Part shown: positions 1-8,862 of the stretch, in pieces
Layout: each line of letters opens with the position of its first letter
Position numbering within the stretch: position 1 is the first letter of the stretch
Source: Petrachloros mirabilis ULC683
GTDB taxonomy: Bacteria; Cyanobacteriota; Cyanobacteriia; Thermosynechococcales; Thermosynechococcaceae
Length of the DNA stretch: 64,000 bases
Reading direction: 5' to 3'
Assembly (NCBI RefSeq): GCF_009939295.1
Contig: NZ_WVIC01000010.1
Coordinates: forward strand, 37,951-101,950
The notes under the pieces: generated by a model
The model's database searches: none
The model's input: the letters and a program-made list of their open reading frames with translations, nothing else
What the model was told of the DNA's origin: nothing
Position numbers and translations under genes: made by a program

Positions 1-2
1 AA

Positions 3-806
3 ATTCAACTGGCTAAATGGTTTGCTGGATTTGACCAAATCTTTGCCTATCGGTTAGCCATGGATCATGTGGCCCTAGTCACCCCAGAGCAGCCCCGTCG
101 AATTGAAGCTCAAACCTTGCTGGCCAATTGGCGCAACCAAGTGGATGCCTTTACCGATCGCCAATTCATTGCCCGAGGTCAACAGTTTGCCTCAATGAAT
201 ACCCTGGCAGGTCTAAAAGCAGCCCTGATCGAAGTGAGCAAAATTGCTCAAGGTCGTCCACTGAGATCCCAGGCTCGCAATCTCTTGGCTGAGTGGCAAG
301 CCGCCATTGAGCGCATTGAAGATCAGCCCATTTTAGATCAGGCCAGACGCCTAGCAGAATCTGGAGACCTCGATGCAGCCATTCAGGTGGCCGAGCGTAT
401 TTCCTTTGGACGGTCACTCTATGGAGATGCCCAAGCCGAGATTGGCGGCTGGGTGGCTCAAATTCAAACCGTCACCGATCGACCCCTATTGCAGGAAGCT
501 GATGCTCTAGCCAATCAAGGACGCTTATCTGAAGCCATTGCGGTCGCCTCCGAAATTTCCTTTGGTCGTGCCCTTTACTTTGATGCCCAGGATCGGATTG
601 CCCAGTGGGCCTCGGAGCGCGATCGCATCCTAGCAGCCCAACGCCCAGAACCAGAAACCACCCAGCCCAGCACCCTGGAGGTCGAGACTGAACCCACTTT
701 CAGTGAAGTCTTGCCCCCAGAACCGCCCAGCACCAGTGAGTCCCTTCCGACAGAGCCCCCATTGGAAAATAGCACCAGCCCTGGGTCCGAAGCCGAAAAC
801 TTCTAA
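3..806 (+). CDS. C-terminal part of a repeat-containing protein (5' end outside window)
   Basis: The frame is open from the first bases of the window, so the ATG at 60 is probably internal and the gene starts upstream. The visible part holds at least three degenerate repeats of about 55-60 residues, each built from a helix ending in a Trp-rich segment (LLANW, LLAEW, QAEIGGW, DRIAQW) and a turn such as ISFGRSLY or ISFGRALY. The last 60 residues are rich in Pro, Glu, Ser and Thr, so they look disordered. The repeats suggest an alpha-helical scaffold of the TPR-like kind, but I do not recognise the family and assign no function. It runs in the same direction as accC, about 150 bp upstream of it. 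Confidence 0.7.
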   Translation: MQLAKWFAGFDQIFAYRLAMDHVALVTPEQPRRIEAQTLLANWRNQVDAFTDRQFIARGQQFASMNTLAGLKAALIEVSKIAQGRPLRSQARNLLAEWQAAIERIEDQPILDQARRLAESGDLDAAIQVAERISFGRSLYGDAQAEIGGWVAQIQTVTDRPLLQEADALANQGRLSEAIAVASEISFGRALYFDAQDRIAQWASERDRILAAQRPEPETTQPSTLEVETEPTFSEVLPPEPPSTSESLPTEPPLENSTSPGSEAENF

Positions 807-957
807 CCCCCTGCGTGATAGGATCAACTCCTAGGTTTATTGCCTGTCGCGGGTTGGCGGGGGCCAATCTCTTTGACGTACCCTCACTTCACAGGATGAC
901 TTGGGCTTTAGCCTTCACAGGATGGCTAGGTTTTTCGTTGGCACTAAATGTACGTCT

Positions 958-2319
958 ATGCAGTTTTCTAAAATTCTGATTGCCAATCGTGGCGAAATTG
1001 CCCTGAGAATCCTGCGAACCTGTGAAGAAATGGGCATTGCCACCGTTGCAGTTCACTCCACAGTGGATCGCCACGCCCTCCATGTGCAATTGGCAGATGA
1101 AGCCGTCTGCATTGGTGAAGCCATTAGCAGTAAGAGCTATCTGAATATTCCCAACATCATTGCCGCAGCATTAACCCGTAATGCCACAGCGATTCATCCT
1201 GGCTATGGATTTTTGGCTGAAAATGCCCGCTTTGCCGAGATCTGTGCCGATCATAAAATTCACTTCATTGGTCCGACCCCCGCAGCCATGCTGGCCATGG
1301 GGGACAAATCCACGGCCAAGGCGACCATGCAGCAAGCTGGCGTACCGACTATCCCCGGCAGCAAGGGTCTGGTCACTGACGAAGCCGAAGCCCAGCAAAT
1401 AGCCAATCGGATTGGCTACCCTGTGATGATTAAAGCCACGGCGGGGGGAGGTGGCCGGGGAATGCGCTTGGTGAGAAATCCAGATGACCTAGGTAAGCTC
1501 TTTTGGGCAGCCCAAGGAGAAGCCGAGGCCGCCTTTGGCAACCCAGGGGTGTATTTAGAAAAATTTGTCGATCAGCCCCGACACATTGAGTTTCAGATTT
1601 TAGCCGATGCCCACGGCCAAGTCATTCACCTGGGAGAGCGGGACTGCTCCATTCAACGCCGTCACCAAAAGCTTTTGGAAGAAGCCCCAAGCATGGCGCT
1701 GAATCCGATACTCCGCCAGCAAATGGGTGAGGCAGCGGTGCGGGCAGCTCAATCGATTCACTATGTGGGGGCAGGCACCGTTGAGTTTCTGCTGGCTCCC
1801 TCCGGGGACTTCTACTTTATGGAGATGAATACCCGGATCCAGGTTGAGCATCCGGTCACGGAAATGATTACGGGCTTAGATCTGATTGCGGAACAAATTC
1901 GAGTCGCCCAAGGCGAGAAACTGAGCCTCAGCCAAGATCAGGTCAGCCTCCAAGGTCATGCCATTGAGTGCCGCATTAATGCCGAAGATCCAGAGCATAA
2001 TTTTCGACCCCATCCCGGTCGCATCAGCGCCTATTTACCGCCTGGCGGGCCAGGGGTGCGGATTGACTCCCATGTCTATACAGACTACGAGATCCCCCCT
2101 TACTACGATTCGTTGATTGGCAAGCTCATTGTCTGGGGGCCAGATCGCGACGCCGCCATCAAGCGCATGAAACGTGCCCTCCGCGAATGTGCGATTACCG
2201 GACTGCCAACCACGATCAGCTTTCACCAGAAAATTTTGGAAAACTCGGCCTTTCTTGACGGCAAGGTTTACACCGATTTCGTGGAAAAAATGATGCAGCC
2301 TAAACCGCAAGACCCTTAA
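958..2319 (+). CDS. accC: Biotin carboxylase subunit of acetyl-CoA carboxylase
   Basis: Carboxylates the biotin of the carrier protein (AccB) with ATP and bicarbonate, the first half-reaction of malonyl-CoA formation for fatty acid synthesis; cytosolic. I chose the ATG at 958 because the protein then starts [20 protein letters not shown], matching the family N-terminus and giving 453 residues (usual about 450); the open frame extends to 901 but that part is unlike the family. Visible motifs are the Gly-rich ATP-grasp loop GGGGRGMR, the [12 protein letters not shown] segment and the catalytic [12 protein letters not shown] segment with the family's Glu, Asn and Arg residues. accB is not adjacent here. 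Very secure. Confidence 0.97.
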   Translation: MQFSKILIANRGEIALRILRTCEEMGIATVAVHSTVDRHALHVQLADEAVCIGEAISSKSYLNIPNIIAAALTRNATAIHPGYGFLAENARFAEICADHKIHFIGPTPAAMLAMGDKSTAKATMQQAGVPTIPGSKGLVTDEAEAQQIANRIGYPVMIKATAGGGGRGMRLVRNPDDLGKLFWAAQGEAEAAFGNPGVYLEKFVDQPRHIEFQILADAHGQVIHLGERDCSIQRRHQKLLEEAPSMALNPILRQQMGEAAVRAAQSIHYVGAGTVEFLLAPSGDFYFMEMNTRIQVEHPVTEMITGLDLIAEQIRVAQGEKLSLSQDQVSLQGHAIECRINAEDPEHNFRPHPGRISAYLPPGGPGVRIDSHVYTDYEIPPYYDSLIGKLIVWGPDRDAAIKRMKRALRECAITGLPTTISFHQKILENSAFLDGKVYTDFVEKMMQPKPQDP

Positions 2320-2370
2320 GGAGTCTCTTCACTTTGTCTGGAGCGATGGCTGAGTCCCCAGAAGTGGATG

Positions 2371-2426
2371 GGGGTTAAATTCTCAGGGTCTGCGCCCCCT
2401 CAAAATTTTCCTGACGGAACCCTGAG
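2371..2426. repeat. Short dispersed repeat (copy A)
   Basis: About 55 bp beginning GGGGTTAAAT and ending near AAAATTTTCCTGACGGAAC. A close relative lies at 30436-30490 and a more diverged one, inverted, near 50477-50517. The inner parts TTAAAT...AAAATTTT form a weak inverted repeat. Copies A and B both sit just beyond the 3' end of a minus-strand gene (tlyA, purH), so they may act as 3' ends of transcripts; that is inference. Confidence 0.5.
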
Positions 2427-2438
2427 TGCCCTTTCGCT

Positions 2439-3254
2439 TTATTCCTTCACCTGCAAGGTCTGCTGGGTGGCTGTCACAACCCCTAGGGGATCTGGGGGGG
2501 TGTCTTGACTTGGTTCCATGTGCAGCCATAGCAAAAACTCCAAATTGCCTGCTGGCCCAGCCAGGGGAGAACCCGTTAACCCCCGAAGGTGCCAGCCCTG
2601 CACTGTGGCGGCTGCTAGGACGGTTGCGATCGCATCAACTTGAGCCTGAGGATCGCGCACGACCCCTTTTTTGCCAATTCGGTCTTTGCCCACTTCAAAC
2701 TGGGGCTTGACCAGCAGCACCGCTTCCCGAGGCGGCTGAAGCAGGTGCCAAAAGGAACTGAGCACCTTGGTTAAGGAAATAAACGACACATCCATGACCC
2801 CCAAGTCTGGCCAGGGGACATCGGGTGGATACAGGTCTTCTGGGGTGAGATAGCGTAAATTGGTGCGCTCTCGCAGCGCCACGCGGGGGTCAGTTCGTAG
2901 ACTCCAGGCCACCTGCCCATAGCCTACATCGACGCCATAAACCTGACGGGCTCCCGCTTGCAGCAGACAGTCTGTAAACCCACCTGTAGAAATGCCACCA
3001 TCTAGGCAGATGCGATCGCGCACCCCAATCGGAAAAGTTGTCAGAGCTTTGGCCAGCTTTTCGCCCCCCCGGGACACATAGGGGGACTTCGCCTTGACCT
3101 GGATGGTGGCTGCCGTAGACACCTCAGTGCCGGGTTTATCCACCACCTGCTGATTGACCTGCACCTCACCAGCGCGAATCACACGTTGTGCCTGCTGCCG
3201 AGAAGGACAGAGACTCCGTTCCACCAATAGAAGATCCAAGCGCTGCTTGCTCAA
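2439..3254 (-). CDS. tlyA: TlyA-family rRNA (2'-O) methyltransferase
   Basis: Predicted SAM-dependent 2'-O-methyltransferase of ribosomal RNA. The 271 residues show an N-terminal S4 RNA-binding domain (about 3-60, from RLDLLLVERSL to the VVDKPGTEV segment) and an FtsJ-like Rossmann methylase domain. The family's K-D-K-E catalytic set is visible as Lys in SRGGEKLAKAL, Asp in GVMDVSFISL, Lys in VLLVKPQFEVG and Glu in GNLEFLLWL, and the SAM loop is DGGISTGGFTDCLL. TlyA of mycobacteria is also called a hemolysin and NAD kinases are sometimes mis-named this way; the S4 plus FtsJ layout supports the methylase. It stands alone, with a MITE-like element behind its start. Confidence 0.88.
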   Translation of the reverse strand: MSKQRLDLLLVERSLCPSRQQAQRVIRAGEVQVNQQVVDKPGTEVSTAATIQVKAKSPYVSRGGEKLAKALTTFPIGVRDRICLDGGISTGGFTDCLLQAGARQVYGVDVGYGQVAWSLRTDPRVALRERTNLRYLTPEDLYPPDVPWPDLGVMDVSFISLTKVLSSFWHLLQPPREAVLLVKPQFEVGKDRIGKKGVVRDPQAQVDAIATVLAAATVQGWHLRGLTGSPLAGPAGNLEFLLWLHMEPSQDTPPDPLGVVTATQQTLQVKE

Positions 3255-3269
3255 AACTTTACAGGCATG

Positions 3270-3415
3270 TAAGAGCTGGTTTAAAAACTTTCTAACGCCT
3301 TGCTCCGCCCCCTAAATCCCCCATTTTGGGGGACTTAAGAGTGATCAAAGCCCCCCAGAATGGGGGGTTGGGGGGCGAATGTAGAGCATGGGAGGATTTT
3401 AAAGACAGCCTCTAA
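3270..3415. mobile_element. MITE-like palindromic element, copy 1
   Basis: A 146-bp non-coding element. The ends are imperfect inverted repeats: TAAGAGCTGGTTTAAAAA on the left, and on the right the reverse complement TTAGAGGCTGTCTTTAAAA. The core is two C/G runs around CCATTTTGG and CCCAGAATGG that can fold back on each other. Related copies lie at 17556-17640, 50347-50465 (inverted) and 54801-54958 (inverted); the arm CTAACGCCTTGC is shared with the 50.4 kb copy. No reading frame is present, so any movement would need a transposase supplied elsewhere. Confidence 0.7.
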
Positions 3416-3442
3416 ACACCCCACTAGGAGGGCTGATCACTA

Positions 3443-6400
3443 TTATGCCTCAGTACCTAGCGGCACAGGCTCCGGGGCACAATACTGCTGCACCCTTTGA
3501 ATCAGCTCAGCCGTCGAGAACCCTTTGTTCAAGTAATCATTGGCACCCAGGCGTTTAGCCTCATGACCCCACTCTTCAGAGAGCCGCGAAGACACCACCA
3601 GAATCGGCATGGTGAATTGCGCCTGACGACAGCGATCAATCAGGGTGAAGCCATCCATATTCGGCATCTCCACATCTGTAATCACCAGATCTGGCATCCG
3701 ATTAGACTGAAGCCATTGCCATGCCTCTGCCCCATCTTGACAGGCATGGGTAGTAAAGCCATAGGTATTAAGGCTGCTTTCGAGACGACGGCGCATCAGT
3801 GCAGCGTCATCCACGACCAGAATGGTAATAGTATTAGACCCTACAGCCGATTCAGGTTCATCCGGGCGGTGGGTGAGCGCAGGGGTTTGCTGAATCACCT
3901 GCACCAGTGCTTCTGGATCCAAAACAGAAATGAGCCGACCATCTGCCTGCAAACTCACCCCCATCATGCCAGCAGGAGGCACCAGCGGACTCGGAAGCGG
4001 TTGAATGAGCAGTTCTGCCTGCTCTAGCAGATCATCGGCAATCAGCCAATAGTCTGCACCGCCAACGCGAGTGCGCAGTCCAATGGCTGTCTCGGGCCAA
4101 AGGTGATCACCGGGCTGCCAATAGGAGAGTAATTCAAAGCCAGGTGCTGTACCGCGCTCGGTGGTCACCGTCCACGAACACGCAGTGGCAGAAGCATTAT
4201 TGCGCTTGACCTGGACGCTGCTGAGCAACACGGTTTCTTGAATATCTTCAGTGGGAACAGCCACCGTCCGATCATTGACTTGCAGCAAAATGCAGGGCAC
4301 TAGCAACTGGGGTGCCGGAATTTCGATCTGGAACGTGGTGCCCCGTCCGGGCTGGGTGGTGAGGCTGAGGCGTCCTCCCATGCGGGCAATTTGGGCAGCC
4401 ACCACATCCATGCCAACCCCGCGCCCCGAGACTTCACTCACGGCAGCGCGAGAGCTAAAGCCAGGTTGGCACAGCACCGCTAACAGATTAGCAGGGGTAG
4501 AGGTTTGGGTGAGTGGAAACCCTCCGGCCTCGGCAAGGCGTTGTACAGTTTCGGCATCAATGCCACGGCCATCATCTTGCAGGCTCAACCGGTAGAGATT
4601 GCCCCGTCGCTGCACACTTAAGTGCACCAGTCCTTGGACGGGTTTCCCTTGATTCAGGCGCTCATCCACCGCTTCTAGGCCATGGTCATAGGCGTTACGC
4701 AACAGATGCAGCAGGGCGGGTTCCAGTTGCTGGACGACCCCAGCATCCAGTTCCACCTGCTCGCCTTCGACCACTAGCTGCGCTGGTTTGCCATAGCGGT
4801 TGGTCAGGTCGCGGACAATGGCACGGGCGCGCAAACTCAGGTTGCGGAAAGGAACCAGGCGGCTCGATTCAATGCCATCCTTGAGGCGGATAATGTCTCG
4901 ATCCAGTTGGCTAAATCCATGCACGGCTTGCTGAGTCATGCCTTCGAGTTCACTGCCCAACTCGGACATGCGCAGAATATTTTCCAGCAGACGGTTAATG
5001 GTGGCGTATCCCTGGCGATAGCGCTCTAGGGTCAGACCGTTGGGGGCTTCTTGTTCATCGCTGAGGCTGCGGAGTAGGGCATAGTCGTCTTGGAGTTGAC
5101 GCAGGTGGGTAATGGACTGGGCACTCTCGCGGGTCAGTGTGGTCATCTGAGCCATGTGTGCTTGGAGTGTCCGGGATAGAGTCAAAGCAGAACGAGCCGT
5201 GAGCAAGGCTGCCACCATACGTTGAGAGGACTGATCTAACCGAGCCAGCGGCACCGGGATTTGAACGCCCGCCTTCTCACTTGACTTGGGCATGGACTGG
5301 GACGGAGCTGGCAAAAGAGGCTCTGCTGCCTCGGACTGGTGGGGAAACAGTCCCATCTCAGCGTCCATGGGGGTGGATGACGGAGCAGCCAGGGACTCAG
5401 GAAGCGAACGGCTTTCTGGAAGGGTCAGCTCCTCCGGTGCGGATGTCAGATCCTGAGCTAGGGTAGCGGGCAAATCGAAATCAAAGTCGCGGGTTAGCCC
5501 TTCGCTGAGGCTAGCCAGGGCAGAGGCTTCCATCTCCTCAGCCCCATTGAGGTGGGTTTGAGGATGATTCATCTCCAGATTGAGGTCGGCCAGCCCAAAG
5601 GCATCGAGGAAGGAGGGGGTGCTGTCTAGATCTGGGGAGATGGCAAGGGCGTCTAGATCAAGCGAGAAGTCTGGTTCCAAATTGAAATCAAAGGAGCTGG
5701 CCATCTCAGTGTCTAGCTCAGCACTTAAGCCTGGCATCCAGTCCTCGTCTGCTGCCGGGATAGCCAGATCAGCCAATTCCAGCTCCAATGCCATGGGGTC
5801 TGGACGCTCAAGCGTGGGCAACGATATGCCCTCTGAAGGGGAGGCGATCTCGGGCACATACTCTGGGGGCAACGCTGACTCTAGGGCTGGGGTTAAATGC
5901 CCACCACCCTTAGCGCAGTCTTTGAGCACCTGAAGATAGATGGGCCACTGCTGTTGCCACGGTGCCCCCTGGGATGCGCCCAAAAGAGATTCACTGCGGG
6001 CAATCAAAGCAGTCCACCCTGAGGCAAGCTGAAGATCTTGGCCGATGCTGCGCAGATGAGCTAAGGTTTGATGGGCTGTGGCTTGGGCTTCTTGGGGAAT
6101 GGGGGCTGAAGCTGTAAGGCTGCTCAGAGCCATTTCTAGCTCTAGAACCACTAAGTCAAAGCCCTGTTCGGCAAATTCTTGATGAACTTGGGACAGTTCG
6201 CTCCAATTGGGCAGATACCGCTGGCGGATCAACTCATGGAGGGTTTTGACGCGCTCGACAGTGGGCTGCACCTGTGCGATCGCAGCCTCCCCTCCATCGG
6301 TAATTTCTAAACTGCTGCCCAAGAGTTCGCCCGCCTCCATGAGCATCTGGATAAGATGGCCATCTGCCAGGGGAGGGGCAGGATCTTGATAGCGCAGATC

Positions 6401-6667
6401 AGAAAGTAAGTCTTCTAGCACCATGGCAGTTTGGAGCATGGCATCGGCCTCGACGGTAACCGCCCCCCCTTTTATCGTGTGCACTGCACGATAGATGTCT
6501 TGGATGTCCTCACGCCAGGTCTCAGCACTAAGTTGTTGCACCAAGGTGGCATAAGCCTGCAAATGTTGCTGAGTATCTACGGCAAACATAGCTTGCAGCT
6601 CTGCCTGAAGCTGAGCTTCTGCCGCCTCAATAGCAGCAGAATCGGAGGAAAAAGGAGGGACTGTCAT
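3443..6667 (-). CDS. Hybrid CheA-type histidine kinase with C-terminal receiver (PixL/PilL/HmpE-like)
   Basis: Central kinase of the chemotaxis-like operon, expected to phosphorylate the REC proteins encoded upstream in response to the two MCPs and so control type IV pilus motility. Domains in order: Hpt near the N-terminus with the phosphoacceptor His in RAVHTIKGGA, a long acidic linker, dimerisation and HATPase domain with the N box HLLRNAYDHGLE and the G boxes DDGRGIDAE and GRGVGMDVV, a CheW-like domain (VAVPTEDIQETV), and a C-terminal REC with Asp in VITDVEMPNMDGF and Lys in DYLNKGFS. A TTG start at 6685 would add six residues; I prefer the ATG at 6667. It is the last gene of the operon. 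Length about 1074 residues. Confidence 0.93.
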   Translation of the reverse strand: MTVPPFSSDSAAIEAAEAQLQAELQAMFAVDTQQHLQAYATLVQQLSAETWREDIQDIYRAVHTIKGGAVTVEADAMLQTAMVLEDLLSDLRYQDPAPPLADGHLIQMLMEAGELLGSSLEITDGGEAAIAQVQPTVERVKTLHELIRQRYLPNWSELSQVHQEFAEQGFDLVVLELEMALSSLTASAPIPQEAQATAHQTLAHLRSIGQDLQLASGWTALIARSESLLGASQGAPWQQQWPIYLQVLKDCAKGGGHLTPALESALPPEYVPEIASPSEGISLPTLERPDPMALELELADLAIPAADEDWMPGLSAELDTEMASSFDFNLEPDFSLDLDALAISPDLDSTPSFLDAFGLADLNLEMNHPQTHLNGAEEMEASALASLSEGLTRDFDFDLPATLAQDLTSAPEELTLPESRSLPESLAAPSSTPMDAEMGLFPHQSEAAEPLLPAPSQSMPKSSEKAGVQIPVPLARLDQSSQRMVAALLTARSALTLSRTLQAHMAQMTTLTRESAQSITHLRQLQDDYALLRSLSDEQEAPNGLTLERYRQGYATINRLLENILRMSELGSELEGMTQQAVHGFSQLDRDIIRLKDGIESSRLVPFRNLSLRARAIVRDLTNRYGKPAQLVVEGEQVELDAGVVQQLEPALLHLLRNAYDHGLEAVDERLNQGKPVQGLVHLSVQRRGNLYRLSLQDDGRGIDAETVQRLAEAGGFPLTQTSTPANLLAVLCQPGFSSRAAVSEVSGRGVGMDVVAAQIARMGGRLSLTTQPGRGTTFQIEIPAPQLLVPCILLQVNDRTVAVPTEDIQETVLLSSVQVKRNNASATACSWTVTTERGTAPGFELLSYWQPGDHLWPETAIGLRTRVGGADYWLIADDLLEQAELLIQPLPSPLVPPAGMMGVSLQADGRLISVLDPEALVQVIQQTPALTHRPDEPESAVGSNTITILVVDDAALMRRRLESSLNTYGFTTHACQDGAEAWQWLQSNRMPDLVITDVEMPNMDGFTLIDRCRQAQFTMPILVVSSRLSEEWGHEAKRLGANDYLNKGFSTAELIQRVQQYCAPEPVPLGTEA

Positions 6668-6730
6668 AGGATCAGGAAGACGCAACGACGTAGATAAACA
6701 GCAGAGTATGCTTGCAGTTTGCCCTGATTA

Positions 6731-8713
6731 CTAAGGGGCAACCGCTAAGGCGGGCTGAGAGGAATTGTCAGAAGGCGATGGGGCTGAGCTGTTGACGTGG
6801 AAAAATTCCACCATTTCCAATAAGGTGCGAGCCAAACTGCCCATGGCCTCTGCTTGTTGTTGGGTGATACTGGCTTTGGTGTCGGTATCTGCGGCCAACT
6901 GAGCAATTTCTTGGGTTGCGCCTAGGGTTTGTTGCACCACCGCCACAATGTCGTTACTAGAGTGACTCACCTGTTGCCCCACCTGTGCCAAGCGCCCGGT
7001 CACCGATTGGATGTTGTTAAAAGCCTGTCGAGATTTGCCCACCTCACCCGTGAATTTTTGCACCAGTTGACTGAGGTCAGACACATCCTGGTTTAGCCCA
7101 GAGGTCACAGTCTGAATTTGGTCGGTACGCTGCTGCAACTGCATCAGGCTTTGGTTGGTTTCTGCGGCGAGTCCATTCACCTGCCGCGCCACGGCTTCAA
7201 ATTCGTGGGCAATGCTGGTGAACTGCTCGGGGTCTTGTTCTTTGAGGGCGCGCGAGGCCAGCATAGAGGCATTCAGCGCCAGCACCCGGGTGAGCGAGGC
7301 CACCCGCTTTTGATCCTTGGAGAACTGAGCCGCCAGTCCCACAAAGTCGTTGAGAAGCTGGGTTCGCTTCACCATTTGATCGGTGCCCTGCTCCAGGGTG
7401 GTAATGCCTTCACCCATGGCGGTCATTTCCTGTTGACCTTCTTGGATGGCAGTCGTGGCCTGTTGCACCGCCTCGTCAGTGGCTAGGGCTTGTTCGCGAG
7501 AATGAGCCGTGAGGGTATTGACAGTTTCCATCAGCGATCGCACCGCATTGACCGAGCGAGTCTGAGCCTGGGCTCGATCCGCTGTTTCCACGGCCAGACC
7601 TTCTAACTGCTCAGCATTGTCGGTGACTTGCTGTGCTGTGGAAATCACCACGGATACAATCCGGTTCAGTGACTCAATCAAGCGGTTTAAGGTATCAGAC
7701 ACCAGCCCAGTAGCCCGCTCGGTGACCTCAGCTTCAATGGTGAGGTTGCCCTCCTCCAGGGACGTCACCACATCCAAAATATGCGCTACGTCAGTTTGCA
7801 AAAGCTCACTTTCAGTGCGGATGCTTTCTTCTTGGGTGGCTCGCTGTTGAACTTCCTGCGTGAGTTGCTGGGTCAATGCCAACAGATTGGTTTGGGTCGC
7901 TTCCAAAGAAGTTTGAGCCTTGCGCCGGTCTTCAATGTAACGACGGACTGCAACCAGCACGATATACCAGGTAAGCGCCAACAGCACGAGGCTACCAACG
8001 GCAAAGGTCACAGACCAGGCTAACCGTTGTCGATAGCTGCTCAATTGATTGTCAACATTTGTCCGTAAGGTTTCCAGGGTGCCTTGAATCCCCTCGCTAT
8101 AGATAGCCTTTTGTTGCTCATAGTCTGGCCCCAGCAAAAGCTGAAGGGCTTCATTGGCTCGACCGTTACGCACTTTTTCAAAGGCCTGGGTTTCGTAGTC
8201 TACTAAGAGTTGGTTGGCGGCGTTGGTCTGCTCTGGATTCAACTGCTCTGATATAGGGATTTCAGCCAACAGCGTCTCAATGGCCGCATCTAACTGGGGC
8301 ACATAGTCGTTGTAGCGATCTTCCCAGCGGGTGTCTCCGGTACTGGCACCCATGCGGGCGGACATGGTTAGCACTTCATCTAGGTAAATGATGTCACTGC
8401 TCAGGTCTTGAATTTCAAACTGCTTGGCGACTGTTGTTTGCAGCCCTCGATAGATCCCCCAGATGTTCCAAGTCGAGGTTCCAGTCAGCGCCAGACTCAG
8501 GAGCACCGATGCCGAAATTGTCCCGACCAAATGTTTTTGCAGCCCTTGTTGGCAGCGCCCCAGCCAGGAGGTGGGCGTTGAGCTAGGGTCTAAGACTGGC
8601 GGCTGATCTCTAAGGGGAGCATCCCGCCAGCTCAGGTTTTCTAGAGAGGAAGCGACCACAGGGAGCTGCGGAGCAGAATTGTTATCAGCAGTTGGAAATG
8701 ATCCAGAGGTCAT
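6731..8713 (-). CDS. Methyl-accepting chemotaxis protein (second of two, PilJ/PixJ-like)
   Basis: Membrane receptor that should couple a periplasmic signal to the CheA encoded next to it. After a disordered N-terminus there is a first membrane helix (VGTISASVLLSLALTGTS), a helical external domain with ILDEVLTMSARM-type sequence, a second membrane helix (VTFAVGSLVLLALTWYIVLV), a HAMP-like segment and a long coiled-coil signalling domain. The signalling hairpin is unusual: VLALNASMLASRALKEQ in place of the usual ALNAAIEAARAGE. No GAF/bilin domain is present, so it is not a PixJ1-type photoreceptor by itself. The start is uncertain: the frame opens to an ATG at 8815, but MTSGSFPTADN at 8713 fits the paralogue better. 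Clearly paralogous to the next gene upstream. Confidence 0.88.
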   Translation of the reverse strand: MTSGSFPTADNNSAPQLPVVASSLENLSWRDAPLRDQPPVLDPSSTPTSWLGRCQQGLQKHLVGTISASVLLSLALTGTSTWNIWGIYRGLQTTVAKQFEIQDLSSDIIYLDEVLTMSARMGASTGDTRWEDRYNDYVPQLDAAIETLLAEIPISEQLNPEQTNAANQLLVDYETQAFEKVRNGRANEALQLLLGPDYEQQKAIYSEGIQGTLETLRTNVDNQLSSYRQRLAWSVTFAVGSLVLLALTWYIVLVAVRRYIEDRRKAQTSLEATQTNLLALTQQLTQEVQQRATQEESIRTESELLQTDVAHILDVVTSLEEGNLTIEAEVTERATGLVSDTLNRLIESLNRIVSVVISTAQQVTDNAEQLEGLAVETADRAQAQTRSVNAVRSLMETVNTLTAHSREQALATDEAVQQATTAIQEGQQEMTAMGEGITTLEQGTDQMVKRTQLLNDFVGLAAQFSKDQKRVASLTRVLALNASMLASRALKEQDPEQFTSIAHEFEAVARQVNGLAAETNQSLMQLQQRTDQIQTVTSGLNQDVSDLSQLVQKFTGEVGKSRQAFNNIQSVTGRLAQVGQQVSHSSNDIVAVVQQTLGATQEIAQLAADTDTKASITQQQAEAMGSLARTLLEMVEFFHVNSSAPSPSDNSSQPALAVAP

Positions 8714-8862
8714 CGTAATGTACCTAATGCGGGGTAAACAAATGTCAAAGTGAACCCAGGTCTCCTGGTGGTTCGTAGGATAGATTTGGGGGCTCCTCAA
8801 ACCTACAAAACCCATTTTTAGGAGGTTCTGAAGGTTTTCAATCCATCAAAACTGACAGACTG

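Noticed and set aside
2426..2710. Plus-strand frame of 94 codons inside tlyA
   Set aside because: It is the shadow of tlyA on the other strand; sequence is Pro/Leu-rich with no family resemblance.
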